64,000 nt of DNA from Saccharopolyspora gregorii (GTDB lineage: Bacteria > Actinomycetota > Actinomycetes > Mycobacteriales > Pseudonocardiaceae): the NCBI RefSeq assembly GCF_024734405.1, contig NZ_CP059556.1, positions 3,720,001 through 3,784,000 of the forward strand, written 5' to 3'. The notes below the pieces were generated by a model. That model was not told the DNA's origin. It searched no databases and was given only the letters and a program-made list of their open reading frames with translations. Positions 35,365 to 44,256 of the stretch are shown here, piece by piece (positions within the stretch are counted from its first letter, which is position 1; each line of letters opens with the position of its first letter). The position numbers were made by a program, and so were the translations under genes.

Positions 35365-35718
35365 CTAGAGCTCGGTGCTCTTGGTGGCGTTGCCGTGGGC
35401 GAGGTGGACCGGGTAGCGGGACTCGTTGCGGTCGATCTTGTCGTGCGCGGCCCGGACGAGGTCGATGCCGGTGGCTTCGGCGAACTGCACCAGGTACAGC
35501 AGGACGTCGGCGGCTTCGTCGGCGAGCCGCCCGGTCAGCTCGCCGTTCGCGAGCCCGTCGGCGACGGCGGTGTCGTCGAGCCACTGGAGTTCGGCGATCA
35601 GCTCCCCCGCTTCGCCGCCGAGGGCCATCGCGAGGTTCTTCGGGGTGTGGAACCGGCCCCAGTCCCGCGCTTCGGCGAAGCCGCGCAGCCGGGACCGGAG
35701 CTCTGCGATGCTGTCCAT
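35365..35718 (-). CDS. MazG-like nucleotide pyrophosphohydrolase
   Basis: A 117-residue all-alpha NTP pyrophosphatase. FHTPKNLAMALGGEAGELIAELQWL supplies the first pair of metal-binding Glu residues (EAGE). LADEAADVLLYLVQFAEATGID supplies the second (DEAAD). This single-domain arrangement is that of RS21-C6/dCTPase-like house-cleaning enzymes, which hydrolyse non-canonical nucleoside triphosphates to monophosphates. The final KYP-like segment (KIDRNESRYPVHLAHG) is also typical. It sits in a minus-strand run with DUF4185 upstream and the TRIC-like channel downstream. Confidence 0.92.
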   Translation of the reverse strand: MDSIAELRSRLRGFAEARDWGRFHTPKNLAMALGGEAGELIAELQWLDDTAVADGLANGELTGRLADEAADVLLYLVQFAEATGIDLVRAAHDKIDRNESRYPVHLAHGNATKSTEL

Positions 35719-35743
35719 GCGGTCACGGTAGCGGCGGGCGCGA

Positions 35744-36775
35744 TCAGCTCCGCGGGGCGCTCCCGGCGAACTGCATGGCCTTGTACGGCCAGTTCCGCTC
35801 GGTGTTCCACTGGCTCACCACGAGGTGCAGGTCGTCGAGCGTGGAGCCGGGCACGATGTAGCCGCCGTAGAGCTGCGCGACGTGCCCGCTGGAGTGGTCC
35901 TCACCGGGCCAGGACGAGCCGTGCACGGCGGTCGCGCGCGGCGCCTCGTACAGGTTCGCGGTGGGCACGTCCAGGTTCAGCACGTCGATCCGGTAGTCGC
36001 CCGCGTTGAACAGCGACAGCAGCCACCGGCCGCCGACGGGCCGCAGGCACAGCTCGCCGTAGGCACCGGTGAGCGCGATCGTCGGCGGGTTGCCCCACGC
36101 CCACCGGCCGTCGCGGAACCCCCAGCCCTCCCAGGCACCGGGATCGGTGATCCGGTCGGCGGGCACCCGGTGCAGCAGCAGGCCCTGGTCGCGGCGGAAA
36201 CCGGTGGTGAACGCGTACGCGTAACCGTCGTCGCCGAGCCCCCAGGTCAGCATCTGGAACAGCCCGCCGTGCAGGTCGCCGGGCCAGGTGGTGCCGGTGT
36301 GCTGCCAGGTCTCGCCGTTGTCGGTGGAGCTGTGCACCTCGGTCCAGTGCACGTTGCCGATCCCCTCGCACACCATGACGTGCAGGTACATCACGTCCCC
36401 GACGGTGATCAGGTCGGTGGGGATGACGGTGCTGACGCGCCGCCCCTGGATCACGGAGTCGTGCTGGTACGGCAGCGCTTGCCCGGCGTAGGAGTCGGGC
36501 CCGGCGGAGCCGGTCCAGCCGATGCCCGCGGTGGCGGTGGCCGGATCGGCGAACAGGACCACCGGGGAGCGCCAGCCGGGACCGCCGACGCCGGCGCGTT
36601 CGAAGGTGTCGCCGAAGACCGACACGATCCGCCCGTCCGGTGCCTGCGCCATCACCCCCAGGTCGGTGCCGCCGATGCCGAACCGGTCCGTCACGCCCGG
36701 TCCGGTCAAGTCCTTCACCTTGCGCACCCGCTGGCCGTCCTCTCGGTCCCGCACCGGCCGGTCCGGTGCCGTCAC
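35744..36775 (-). CDS. DUF4185 domain protein (beta-propeller-like)
   Basis: A roughly 343-residue protein. FGIGGTDLGVMAQAPDGRIVSVFGDTFERAGVGGPGWRSPVVLF, the HSSTDNGETWQHTG Asp-box-like segment and the C-terminal LYGGYIVPGSTLDDLHLVVSQWN match DUF4185 proteins of actinomycetes, which look like sialidase-type propellers. No catalytic role is established. There is no clear signal peptide with the GTG at 36775 used here. A TACAGT hexamer lies four bases upstream, so the true start could differ. It is 25 bases upstream of the MazG-like gene. Confidence 0.8.
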   Translation of the reverse strand: MTAPDRPVRDREDGQRVRKVKDLTGPGVTDRFGIGGTDLGVMAQAPDGRIVSVFGDTFERAGVGGPGWRSPVVLFADPATATAGIGWTGSAGPDSYAGQALPYQHDSVIQGRRVSTVIPTDLITVGDVMYLHVMVCEGIGNVHWTEVHSSTDNGETWQHTGTTWPGDLHGGLFQMLTWGLGDDGYAYAFTTGFRRDQGLLLHRVPADRITDPGAWEGWGFRDGRWAWGNPPTIALTGAYGELCLRPVGGRWLLSLFNAGDYRIDVLNLDVPTANLYEAPRATAVHGSSWPGEDHSSGHVAQLYGGYIVPGSTLDDLHLVVSQWNTERNWPYKAMQFAGSAPRS

Positions 36776-36822
36776 CCGACTGTAGGTGCGCGGGCCCCGG
36801 TGATCGCACGCCGGGCGCGGCG

Positions 36823-37992
36823 CTAATCGGGGTTCGCCGCGTCGGCCGCGGGCTCGGAACCGGCCTGCGCCGGCCGCTCGGCACCCGGCTCCGGCGGCCG
36901 CTCGGCACCGGCCTCCGCCGCCGGTCCGGCACCCGGCTCCGCCGGTTCGGCACCTGGCTCCGGCGGCGGTTCGGCGAGCGCCCGGATGCCCGCGTTGAGC
37001 AGCGCGATGACCGGTACCGAGAACACCGCGCCCGCCACGCCCGCGCCGAGGAACCCGGCGGTCACGCCGAGGACGATCGCCAGCGGGTGCAGCCGCACCG
37101 CGTGCCCGAGGATCAGCGGCTGCAGCACGTGCCCCTCCAGCTGCATGACGCCGACGACCACCGCGAGCACGATGATCGCGGGCAGCGGCCCGGTCGTGAC
37201 CAGCGCCATGAGCACCGCGATCGAGCCGGTGATCATCGCGCCGACGTAGGGCACGAACGCGCCGAGGAACACCAGCGCGGCCAGCGCCGCCGACAGCGGC
37301 ACTCCGACGAGGGCGCAGCCGACGCCGATGCCCACCGCGTCCATCAGCGCCACGGCCGCGCTCGCCCGCACGTAGGCGACCAGCGAGTGGAACGCGTGCT
37401 GCCCGGCCACGTCCACCCGGTCCCGCACGTGGGCGGGCACGGCGACCCGCAGCGCGAACCGCCAGATCCGGCCGCCGTCGCGCAGGAAGAAGATCAGCGT
37501 GAACAGCGCCAGCAGCAGTCCGCTGCCGACGCTGAGCACGGTCGTCGCGGTGCTCACCGCCCCGGCGGTGAGCCCGCTCTGGCTGGTGCGCAGGTAGTCG
37601 GTGATGCGCTGCACCCAGTCGTCCAGCTGTCCCTGGCTGAGCCGCAGCGGCCCGGTGCGCAGCCAGTGGTGGACGCCCTCCACGGTCTGCGCGGCCTGCG
37701 CCTGCAACCCGGGCAGCCCGTTGATCACGGTGATGACCACGAGCGCGAGCACCCCGCCCACCACCACCAGCCCGAGCAGCAGCGCCAGCACGGTCGCGGC
37801 GGTGCGCGGCACTCCCCAGCGGGTGAGCCGGTCGACCAGCGGCGCCAGCAGCGCGGCCAGCAGCAGCGCCACGCCGAGCGCGATCACCAGCTCCGCGAGC
37901 ACCGACGCGATCCGCCCCAGCACGAACAGCACCGCCGCGATCGCGAGCAGCCGCCAGCTGACGGCGCCCGCGACGCGCAGTCCGCGCGGCAC
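36823..37992 (-). CDS. AI-2E family transporter (UPF0118 permease)
   Basis: A roughly 389-residue protein. Two N-terminal helices precede a long amphipathic region with DDWVQRITDYL. The block SVGSGLLLALFTLIFFLRDGGRIW and the paired C-terminal helices (LGAFVPYVGAMITG, GVMQLEGHVLQPLILGHAVRLHPLAIVLGVTAG) are diagnostic of the AI-2E/TqsA-like family. The GTG at 37992 is chosen over 38016 because GGGAGG lies eight bases before it. The last 55 residues are a low-complexity Pro/Glu/Gly/Ala tail with PEPGAE-type repeats. The substrate is unknown. Confidence 0.88.
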   Translation of the reverse strand: MPRGLRVAGAVSWRLLAIAAVLFVLGRIASVLAELVIALGVALLLAALLAPLVDRLTRWGVPRTAATVLALLLGLVVVGGVLALVVITVINGLPGLQAQAAQTVEGVHHWLRTGPLRLSQGQLDDWVQRITDYLRTSQSGLTAGAVSTATTVLSVGSGLLLALFTLIFFLRDGGRIWRFALRVAVPAHVRDRVDVAGQHAFHSLVAYVRASAAVALMDAVGIGVGCALVGVPLSAALAALVFLGAFVPYVGAMITGSIAVLMALVTTGPLPAIIVLAVVVGVMQLEGHVLQPLILGHAVRLHPLAIVLGVTAGFLGAGVAGAVFSVPVIALLNAGIRALAEPPPEPGAEPAEPGAGPAAEAGAERPPEPGAERPAQAGSEPAADAANPD

Positions 37993-38144
37993 GTCGGGTG
38001 CCTCCCGTTGTTCCACACCGCACGTGATCGCCCGAACCGGTCGGGATTAAACGTGGCCCGGCCGGGCCCGGGCGTGTCGGCGGTGGCTGGTAGGAGTTCT
38101 CCGACGCGGGACGAGCGGCCGGTGGGCCGGGTGGGAGCGAAGCG

Positions 38145-39248
38145 ATGCCGTTCGCCGACGAGCTGGTGGGCGCCGACGTGGCGCGGGACCTGGCGCGGGT
38201 GTTCGAGGGAGCGACCGGCGCACCGCCGCACGCGGTGCGGGCCGCGGCGGCGCGGCTGGGCCCGCTGGGCCTGCGGCAGCGCTGCGACCTGCTGCGGGAC
38301 GCGCTGCTGGCGGACGTGCCGGGTGATTCCGCCGCGCTGCTGGACGCGGTGCGGGCGGCGCGCGAGTCCCCCGAGTTCACCGGCTGGCTGGTGTGGCCGG
38401 TGACCGAGGCCGTGGTCGCCCGCGCCGTGGCGGAGGGCACCGGAACGGCGTTCGACGCGGCGTTGGATTCGCTGGCGGAGCTGACCCCGCTGCTGAGCTC
38501 CGAGTTCGCGCTCCGCGGCCTGCTGGAGCAGGACCTGCACCGCGCGCTGGGCCGGATCCGGGAGTGGACGGCTTCCCCCGACGAGCACGTGCGGCGGCTC
38601 GCGTCCGAGGGCACCCGGCCGTACCTGCCGTGGGCGAAGCGGGTGCGGGCGCTGCTGGCCGAACCGACCGCCACGGTGCCGATCATCGACGCGCTGCACG
38701 GCGACACCAGCGACTACGTGCGCCGCTCGGCCGCCAACCACCTCAACGATCTCAGCCGCGACCACCCGGAGCTGGTCGTGGAGACCGCCGCGCGCTGGCT
38801 CGGCGAGCCGGGCGAGCACACCTCGCGGGTGGTGCGGCACGGGCTGCGGACGCTGGTCAAGCAAGGCCACCCGGGGGCGCTGGCGCTGCTCGGCTACTCC
38901 CCCGCGCCGCAGGTGCGGGTCGGGGAGCTGTCGCTCGACGCGGGCAACGTCGCCATCGGCGGGGCGCTGGAGTTCCGCAGCACCCTGGTCAACACCGGTG
39001 CCGAACCGGTCGCGCTCGCCGTCGACTACCTGGTGCACCACCGGAAGGCGAACGGCGGGCGGACCGCCAAGACCTTCAAGCTCACCACCCGGACGCTCGA
39101 ACCGGGCGGCACCTGGGAGCTGGCCAAGCGCCACTCGTTCCGGGAGATCACCACCCGCCGCTACCACCCGGGCGGGCACGCGGTGGAGCTCCAGGTCAAC
39201 GGGGTCGTCCGCGCCCGCGCCGAGTTCACGCTGACCGCCGCCCGCTGA
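38145..39248 (+). CDS. alkC: AlkC-type DNA alkylation repair glycosylase (HEAT repeats plus Ig-like domain)
   Basis: A 367-residue protein. The first about 255 residues are helical HEAT-like repeats. SSEFALRGLLEQDLHRALGRIREWTASPDEHVRRLASEGTRPYLPWAKR is the conserved AlkC core, with the EFAxR and HVRRLASEG motifs. A beta-rich segment of about 100 residues follows (VGELSLDAGNVAIGGALEFRSTLVNTG onward). It fits the Ig-like domain that separates AlkC from AlkD. AlkC excises N3-methylated purines by a non-base-flipping mechanism. The ATG follows GGGAG. It is monocistronic and next to a recombinase gene. Confidence 0.88.
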   Translation: MPFADELVGADVARDLARVFEGATGAPPHAVRAAAARLGPLGLRQRCDLLRDALLADVPGDSAALLDAVRAARESPEFTGWLVWPVTEAVVARAVAEGTGTAFDAALDSLAELTPLLSSEFALRGLLEQDLHRALGRIREWTASPDEHVRRLASEGTRPYLPWAKRVRALLAEPTATVPIIDALHGDTSDYVRRSAANHLNDLSRDHPELVVETAARWLGEPGEHTSRVVRHGLRTLVKQGHPGALALLGYSPAPQVRVGELSLDAGNVAIGGALEFRSTLVNTGAEPVALAVDYLVHHRKANGGRTAKTFKLTTRTLEPGGTWELAKRHSFREITTRRYHPGGHAVELQVNGVVRARAEFTLTAAR

Positions 39249-39327
39249 GCCGTGCCGCCGCGAGATCGTCGGTGGCGTCTGGTTCCATCGGGAGCGGATG
39301 ATCATTCGCGGAGCTGGAGGTGCGGTG

Positions 39328-40323
39328 GTGCGGGAGGCGACCGGGGGTTCGGTGGCGCGCTGGGTCGAGGTGTACCTGGAGCACCTGCAGGCCAGGAAGC
39401 TCGCCGCGAACTCGCTGCGCGCCTACCGGCTGGACCTGGGTTCGGTGGGTGCGGCGCTGGCCGAGATCACCGGCACCCGCGTCGCGGAGCTGCCGGTGGC
39501 GGAGGTGACCGCCACCGAGCTGCGCTCCGCGTTCGCCCGGCACGCCGCGGCGCGCTCGGCGTCCTCGGTCACCCGCGCCTGGTCCACCTGGAACGGGTTC
39601 TTCGGCTTCCTGGTGGTGGAGGGCGCCGTCGGCGGCAACCCCATGCAGGTGGTGCCGAAACCGCGCAGCGCGCCGCCGACGCCGAAACCGCTGCAGGGCG
39701 AGGACACCCCGGAACGCCTGCTGCGCCTGGTCGCCGAAGGCGGGCGCCGGGCCCGGAACCCGTGGCCGGAGCGGGACCTGGCGGTGCTGGCGGTGCTGCT
39801 GTGCACGGGGGTGCGCTCGGCGGAGCTGCTGGACCTCACGGTCGCGTCGCTGGCCGGGCGTCCCGGCGACCGGCGGCTGCACGTGCGCGGGAAGGGCGGC
39901 AAGAACCGGTCCATCCCCATCGAGGGCGCGCTGGACGAGGTCGTCGGCGCCTACCTGAGCTCGCGGCGGGTGCGGTTCGGCGACCGGCTGCCCGGTGCCG
40001 AGCCGTTGTTCGTGGACCACCGCGGCGAGCCGCTGCGCCGCGGCGGGTTGCAGTACCTGGTGCGCCAGTCGCTGCGCGCGGCCGGGATCTCGGACCGGGT
40101 GCAGCGCGGCGCGATGGTGCACGCGCTGCGGCACACGTTCGCGACGCGGCTGGCCGAGGACGGGGCGAACGCGGCGGAGATCGCGAAGCTGCTCGGCCAC
40201 GCGTCGATCAACTCCAGCCAGACCTACATCGACGTGACCGCCCGCGAGCAGCGGATGTCGGTGCGCGCCAACCGGACCCACCAGGTCCTCACCGACCTCG
40301 CCCCGCGCCGCTCGCCCGGCTGA
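39328..40323 (+). CDS. Tyrosine-type site-specific recombinase/integrase
   Basis: The N-terminal SAM-like core-binding domain (ARWVEVYLEHLQARKLAANSLRAYRLDLG) is followed by the catalytic domain: LLCTGVRSAELLDLTV (Arg), KGGKNRSIPI (Lys), HALRHTFATRLAEDG (His-x-x-Arg), LGHASINSSQTYIDV (His and nucleophilic Tyr). All catalytic residues are present, in a 331-residue frame of XerC/D size. The GTG at 39328 follows GGAGG by seven bases. An ATG at 39298 is an alternative. No tRNA, att repeat or phage gene is seen nearby, so it may be a chromosomal recombinase or a relic of an element. Confidence 0.9.
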   Translation: MREATGGSVARWVEVYLEHLQARKLAANSLRAYRLDLGSVGAALAEITGTRVAELPVAEVTATELRSAFARHAAARSASSVTRAWSTWNGFFGFLVVEGAVGGNPMQVVPKPRSAPPTPKPLQGEDTPERLLRLVAEGGRRARNPWPERDLAVLAVLLCTGVRSAELLDLTVASLAGRPGDRRLHVRGKGGKNRSIPIEGALDEVVGAYLSSRRVRFGDRLPGAEPLFVDHRGEPLRRGGLQYLVRQSLRAAGISDRVQRGAMVHALRHTFATRLAEDGANAAEIAKLLGHASINSSQTYIDVTAREQRMSVRANRTHQVLTDLAPRRSPG

Positions 40324-40339
40324 CCGCGCGAACGGCCGG

Positions 40340-41008
40340 TCATCCGGTCGAGGCGGGCGCCGCTCCCCAAGCTCCGGTGTCGGTGGTGAGGCCGAGGACC
40401 GCGCCCCGCGGGTCGGCGATCAGCACCACCTCGTCGAGCACCGGGTGCCGCACTTCGGCGACGACGCGGCCGCCGCCGGCGACGGCGCGGTCCGCTGCCT
40501 CCCGCACGTCCTCGGTGGCGAAGTGGCACACCCAGTCCCAGCGCCCGTCCAGCCGCGCGGCCGAACGCGCCGCCAGCGGGCGGTCCCCGGCGAGGTAGCG
40601 GTCGCCGTCGACGGCCCAGCCCAGCGTGGACGCCCAGAACTCGTCGGAGCGCTGCTGCTCGGCGCTGTGCAGGTCCACCCAGCGGGGTTCGCCGCGGCGC
40701 GGACCGGGCGCCCACGGGCCGTGCTGCGCCCGCCCGGTCACCATCCGCGCGGTCACCTCGTCGGGCCCGACGAGATCGCCGTCGTGGCGGGCTCCGGCGA
40801 AGACCACGTACCAACCGGGCCGCACACCGTGCGTGGCGGGCCGCAGCGAGGCGCAGTGCCGCTGCCCGATCCAGCACTCGAACCCGCCCGCCACCGAGTC
40901 CCACACCCGCCAGCCCAGCAGGTCCTGGTGGAACAGCGCCGCACCCTCCGGGTCGGTGGTGATCAGTTCGATGCGACGCAGACCGCGCACGGCGGTGGGC
41001 TGGGGCAC
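40340..41008 (-). CDS. VOC (glyoxalase/bleomycin-resistance fold) protein, two-domain
   Basis: A 222-residue protein with two beta-alpha-beta-beta-beta modules. The first is IELITTDPEGAALFHQDLLGWRVWDS through RPGWYVVFAG. The second is WVDLHSAEQQRSDEFWASTLGWAVDGDRYLAGD through VVLIADPRGAVLGLT. Metal-ligand residues typical of glyoxalases are incompletely conserved, so it could be a binding protein rather than an enzyme. The GTG at 41008 follows GAAGGACG, and the longer upstream frame (to 41134) lacks family similarity. It is 126 bases downstream of gamma-glutamyltransferase on the same strand. Confidence 0.82.
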   Translation of the reverse strand: MPQPTAVRGLRRIELITTDPEGAALFHQDLLGWRVWDSVAGGFECWIGQRHCASLRPATHGVRPGWYVVFAGARHDGDLVGPDEVTARMVTGRAQHGPWAPGPRRGEPRWVDLHSAEQQRSDEFWASTLGWAVDGDRYLAGDRPLAARSAARLDGRWDWVCHFATEDVREAADRAVAGGGRVVAEVRHPVLDEVVLIADPRGAVLGLTTDTGAWGAAPASTG

Positions 41009-41134
41009 AGCGGGGTCGTCCTTCGGGATCGAGCAAGAGCCAGAGTCCCATACTGTCCCCCGAACGTGGAACGAACAATGCTCCATTCGGAGGTACGGCC
41101 GGGCGTTCGCGGTCACGTCGACCACGCTCCGCAA

Positions 41135-42916
41135 TCACCGTCCGGCGGCGTAACCCTGCATGCCGCGTGGATTGGCCGCCGCGGAGAGCACCCCCGTCTC
41201 CGGGTCGCGGGCCACCGCGCTGAGCCTGCCCTCCGACCACGGCTCCCCCACGGTCACGTCGTGCCCGCGCCTGCGCAGATCGGCGATGGCCGAGTAGCCG
41301 ATGCGCGACTCCACGGTGACCGAGCCCGGCCGCATCGCCCGCGGGTAGAAGGAGCCGGGGAAGCTCTCGGTGTGCCAGTTCGGCGCGTCGATCGCGCCCT
41401 GCAGGTCCCAGCCGCCGCGGACCGGTTCGCGCAGCGCCACCGACAGGAAGAAGTGCGTGCTCCACTGGTCCTGCTGGTCCCCGCCGGGCGTGCCGAACGC
41501 GAGCACCGCCTCCCCGCCGCGCAGCGCCAGCGACGGGGTCAGCGTGGTGCGCGGGCGCCTGCCGGGCGCCAGCGAGTTCGGCAGGCCGGGCTCCAGCCAG
41601 GCCATCTGCAGGCGGGTGCCGAGGGGGAAGCCGAGCTCGCCGATGACCGGGTTGGAGTGCAGCCAGCCGCCGCTGGGCGTCGCGGCGATCATGTTGCCCC
41701 AGCGGTCGACCACGTCGAGGTGGCAGGTGTCGCCGCGGGTCTCGCCGTCGCGGGCCACGGTGGGTTCGCCGGCCCCGGCGGGGGCGACCAGGTCCAGCGG
41801 GCCGTCCTGCACCCGTTGGACGTGCGCGCTGAGCCGGGGCGTGCGACCACCGGGGCTGCCGGGCCGCAGCTCGTGCGAGGCGCGGTCGCCGATCAGCGCG
41901 CGGCGCCGCGCGTTGTAGCCGGGGTCGAGCAGTTCGGCGACGGTGACGTCGGTGCCGTCGCCGTACCAGGCCTCCCGGTCGGCCATCGCGAGCTTGGTGC
42001 CTTCGACGAGGGTGTGCAGGTAGTCGGCGGTGCCGAGGTCGAGCGAGTCGGGCAGCAGCGCGAGCTGCTGCAGCAGCACCGGTCCCTGGCTCCACAGCCC
42101 GGCCTTGCACACCGTCCAGCCGTTCCAGTCGTGGCGGGCGGGTTCCTCGTAGGTGGCGCTGAACCGGGCGAGGTCCTCGCCGGTGAGGGTGCCCGCGTGC
42201 CGCTCCCCCGAACTGTCCATCGTGGACTCTGCGGCGGCCGCGGCGAGCTCCTCGGCGATGAAGCCCTCGCGCCACACCCGGCGGGCGGCGTCGATCCGCG
42301 CCTCCCGGGACGGTCCGGTGGCCTCGGCCAGCACGCGGCGCCAGGTGCGGGCCAGGGCCGGGTTGCGCAGCAGCGCGCCCGGTGCGGGCGGGCGGCCGCC
42401 GGGCAGGTACAGCTCGGCGGAGCCGGGCCACTCGGCGCGGAACAGGTCCTGCACGGTGCGCACGGTCCGCCCGATGCGCTCGACCGCCGGATGCCCGTTC
42501 TCGGCGTAGCCGATGGCGCGGTCGAGCACGTCGGCGAGCTCCTTCGTGCCGTGGTCGCGCAGCAGCAGCAACCACGCGTCGAACGCGCCCGGCACCGCGG
42601 CGGCCAGCGGACCGGTCCCCGGCACCAGCTCCAGGCCGAGGTCCCGGTAGTGCTCCACGGTCGCGCCGGCGGGAGCGGGGCCCTGCCCGCACAGCACCAC
42701 CGGATCCCGGCCCGCGGGGGCGAAGATGATCGGCACCTCACCGGCCGGCCCGTTCAGGTGCGGTTCGACGACGTGCAGGACGAACCCGGCCGCCACCGCC
42801 GCGTCGAAGGCGTTGCCGTCGTCCTCCAGCACGGCCATCGCCGCCGCGGACGCCAGCCAGTGCGTCGAGGACGCCATGCCGTGCGTGCCCTGCAGAGTCG
42901 GTCGGGTGGTGAACAA
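41135..42916 (-). CDS. ggt: Gamma-glutamyltransferase family protein (Ntn hydrolase)
   Basis: A roughly 593-residue single-chain precursor. HGMASSTHWLASAAAMAVLEDDGNAFDAAVAAGFVLHVVEPHLNGPAGEV is the family N-terminus. GDTCHLDVVDRWGNMIAATPSGGW holds the Thr that becomes the nucleophile after self-cleavage. FGTPGGDQQDQWSTHFFLSV is the small-subunit signature. No signal peptide is visible, so it is probably cytosolic. The TTG at 42916 follows GGAGGG by six bases and fits the family N-terminus. The 300 bases upstream show no gene. It may act on glutathione-like or other gamma-glutamyl compounds, including acylase-type substrates. Confidence 0.9.
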   Translation of the reverse strand: MFTTRPTLQGTHGMASSTHWLASAAAMAVLEDDGNAFDAAVAAGFVLHVVEPHLNGPAGEVPIIFAPAGRDPVVLCGQGPAPAGATVEHYRDLGLELVPGTGPLAAAVPGAFDAWLLLLRDHGTKELADVLDRAIGYAENGHPAVERIGRTVRTVQDLFRAEWPGSAELYLPGGRPPAPGALLRNPALARTWRRVLAEATGPSREARIDAARRVWREGFIAEELAAAAAESTMDSSGERHAGTLTGEDLARFSATYEEPARHDWNGWTVCKAGLWSQGPVLLQQLALLPDSLDLGTADYLHTLVEGTKLAMADREAWYGDGTDVTVAELLDPGYNARRRALIGDRASHELRPGSPGGRTPRLSAHVQRVQDGPLDLVAPAGAGEPTVARDGETRGDTCHLDVVDRWGNMIAATPSGGWLHSNPVIGELGFPLGTRLQMAWLEPGLPNSLAPGRRPRTTLTPSLALRGGEAVLAFGTPGGDQQDQWSTHFFLSVALREPVRGGWDLQGAIDAPNWHTESFPGSFYPRAMRPGSVTVESRIGYSAIADLRRRGHDVTVGEPWSEGRLSAVARDPETGVLSAAANPRGMQGYAAGR

Positions 42917-43211
42917 CTCGGTCCCTCCGCCGGTCGGGTTCGCACAGTCAACACCACCGGACGGCGTAGATCCAAGACTCCGCAGCGGGCTCAACCGCGC
43001 GGTGAACCGCTCCGGGACGGGTGCGGCCGAGCGCTCCGGCGGGGCCGGTGCTGGTGGTACCGGTTTCACCGCGGATCGCGGCGCCGCCGTGGCCGTCGAC
43101 GGCCGCGGGCCGCCGGGCGATTCGCGGCGGGCGCGGCACCGCCGGTACCGACCGGCTCCCAGGTTCAGGGGCCGAGCGGGTGGTCCCGGGCGGCCCGCGC
43201 CGCGCCCCGGT

Positions 43212-44129
43212 TCAGCACCGGCGCCCCGCGAGGCGGGCGCTGACGCCCGGGCACTGCCGCCGGGTGGTGTCGAGGAATTCGGCGAGCACCGGGGAGCGGT
43301 CCGCGCCGCGGAAGGACATGACGAGCTCGGGCAGGTCGATGCGCGGGCGCACCTCGCAGATCCAGGTGTCGGGGCGCGCGGCGACGCGCAGGCAGGCCGG
43401 CGCCAGTCCCACTCCGATGCCGCAGGCGGCGAGCCCGAGGATGGTGTGCACGTCGCGGGCTTCGACGGCGCGGTCCAGCGCGGCCGGGTCGAGCACCTCG
43501 CGCAGGGCGGTGCACAACGCCGGTTCCTGGTCGGCGGGGGCGACGACGAGCTGCTGGTCCCGCAGCTGCTCCGCCCGCACCGAGCGCTGCCCGGCGTAGG
43601 GGTGGCCGGTGCCGACGACGGCGACGAGCCGGTCGGTGCCGACGGTGACGGAGGTCAGGTCCTCCGCGCCCGCGCCGCGGGGTGCGCCGCGGCCGATGGC
43701 GACGTCGAGCTCGCCGTCGAGCAGGGCGGCGGCGCTGCGCGCGGTGGACATCTCGTGCAGCCGCAGCCGCACGTCCGGGTGCTCGCGGCCGAAGCGCCCG
43801 AGCAGCGGCGGCAGCAGTTCCAGCAGCGCCGAGCCGATGAACCCGAGGCGCAGCCTGCCGGTCTCGCCGCGCGCCGCCCGTCCCGCGTCGAGCGCGGCGC
43901 CCGCCATCTCGGCCAGCGCGGCCCGCGCCCGTTCCAGGAACGCCTCGCCCGCGGCGGTGGGGAACACGCCACCGGGGGTGCGGTCGAACAGCCGGGCGCC
44001 GATCTCCCGCTCCAGCGCGGCGATCTGCTTGGACAGCGGGGGCTGGGCGATGCCGACGGCGGCCGCGGCCCGGCCGAAGTGCCGGTGTTCGGCGAGGGCG
44101 AGCGCGTAGCGCAGGTGCCGTGCTTCCAC
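43212..44129 (-). CDS. LysR-family transcriptional regulator
   Basis: A 305-residue protein. HLRYALALAEHRHFGRAAAAVGIAQPPLSKQIAALEREIGARLFDRT is the LysR winged helix. The effector domain follows (GRLRLGFIGSALLELLPPLLGRF, LDVAIGRGA, GIGVGLAPACL). This pattern is closest to the BenM/CatM-like branch, which responds to aromatic or small organic acids. The GTG at 44129 is the conserved N-terminus. It diverges from an alpha/beta hydrolase with a T-N11-A dyad between, the standard LysR arrangement. Confidence 0.93.
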   Translation of the reverse strand: MEARHLRYALALAEHRHFGRAAAAVGIAQPPLSKQIAALEREIGARLFDRTPGGVFPTAAGEAFLERARAALAEMAGAALDAGRAARGETGRLRLGFIGSALLELLPPLLGRFGREHPDVRLRLHEMSTARSAAALLDGELDVAIGRGAPRGAGAEDLTSVTVGTDRLVAVVGTGHPYAGQRSVRAEQLRDQQLVVAPADQEPALCTALREVLDPAALDRAVEARDVHTILGLAACGIGVGLAPACLRVAARPDTWICEVRPRIDLPELVMSFRGADRSPVLAEFLDTTRRQCPGVSARLAGRRC

Positions 44130-44149
44130 CTGCGCAGCCTAGCGCCGCG

Positions 44150-44164
44150 ATACCTGCGAGGTAT
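44150..44164. promoter_or_regulatory. LysR-type operator (T-N11-A dyad)
   Basis: ATACCT-GCG-AGGTAT is a perfect 6+6 dyad with T-N11-A (44151 to 44163). It starts 21 bases upstream of the LysR start and 93 bases before the divergent hydrolase, the place where LysR proteins bind for autoregulation and target activation. Confidence 0.65.
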
Positions 44165-44256
44165 CGGGATCGTGCTCGTCAGATATGCGGGTGGATCACC
44201 GCGGTCCGCCGGGGTGGACTCGTGAGCGACCCCGATCCCGGACGACGGAGGATTCC

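Noticed and set aside
39298-40323. Integrated element driven by the tyrosine recombinase
   Set aside because: No flanking direct repeats, tRNA target, excisionase or cargo genes were found within several kilobases.
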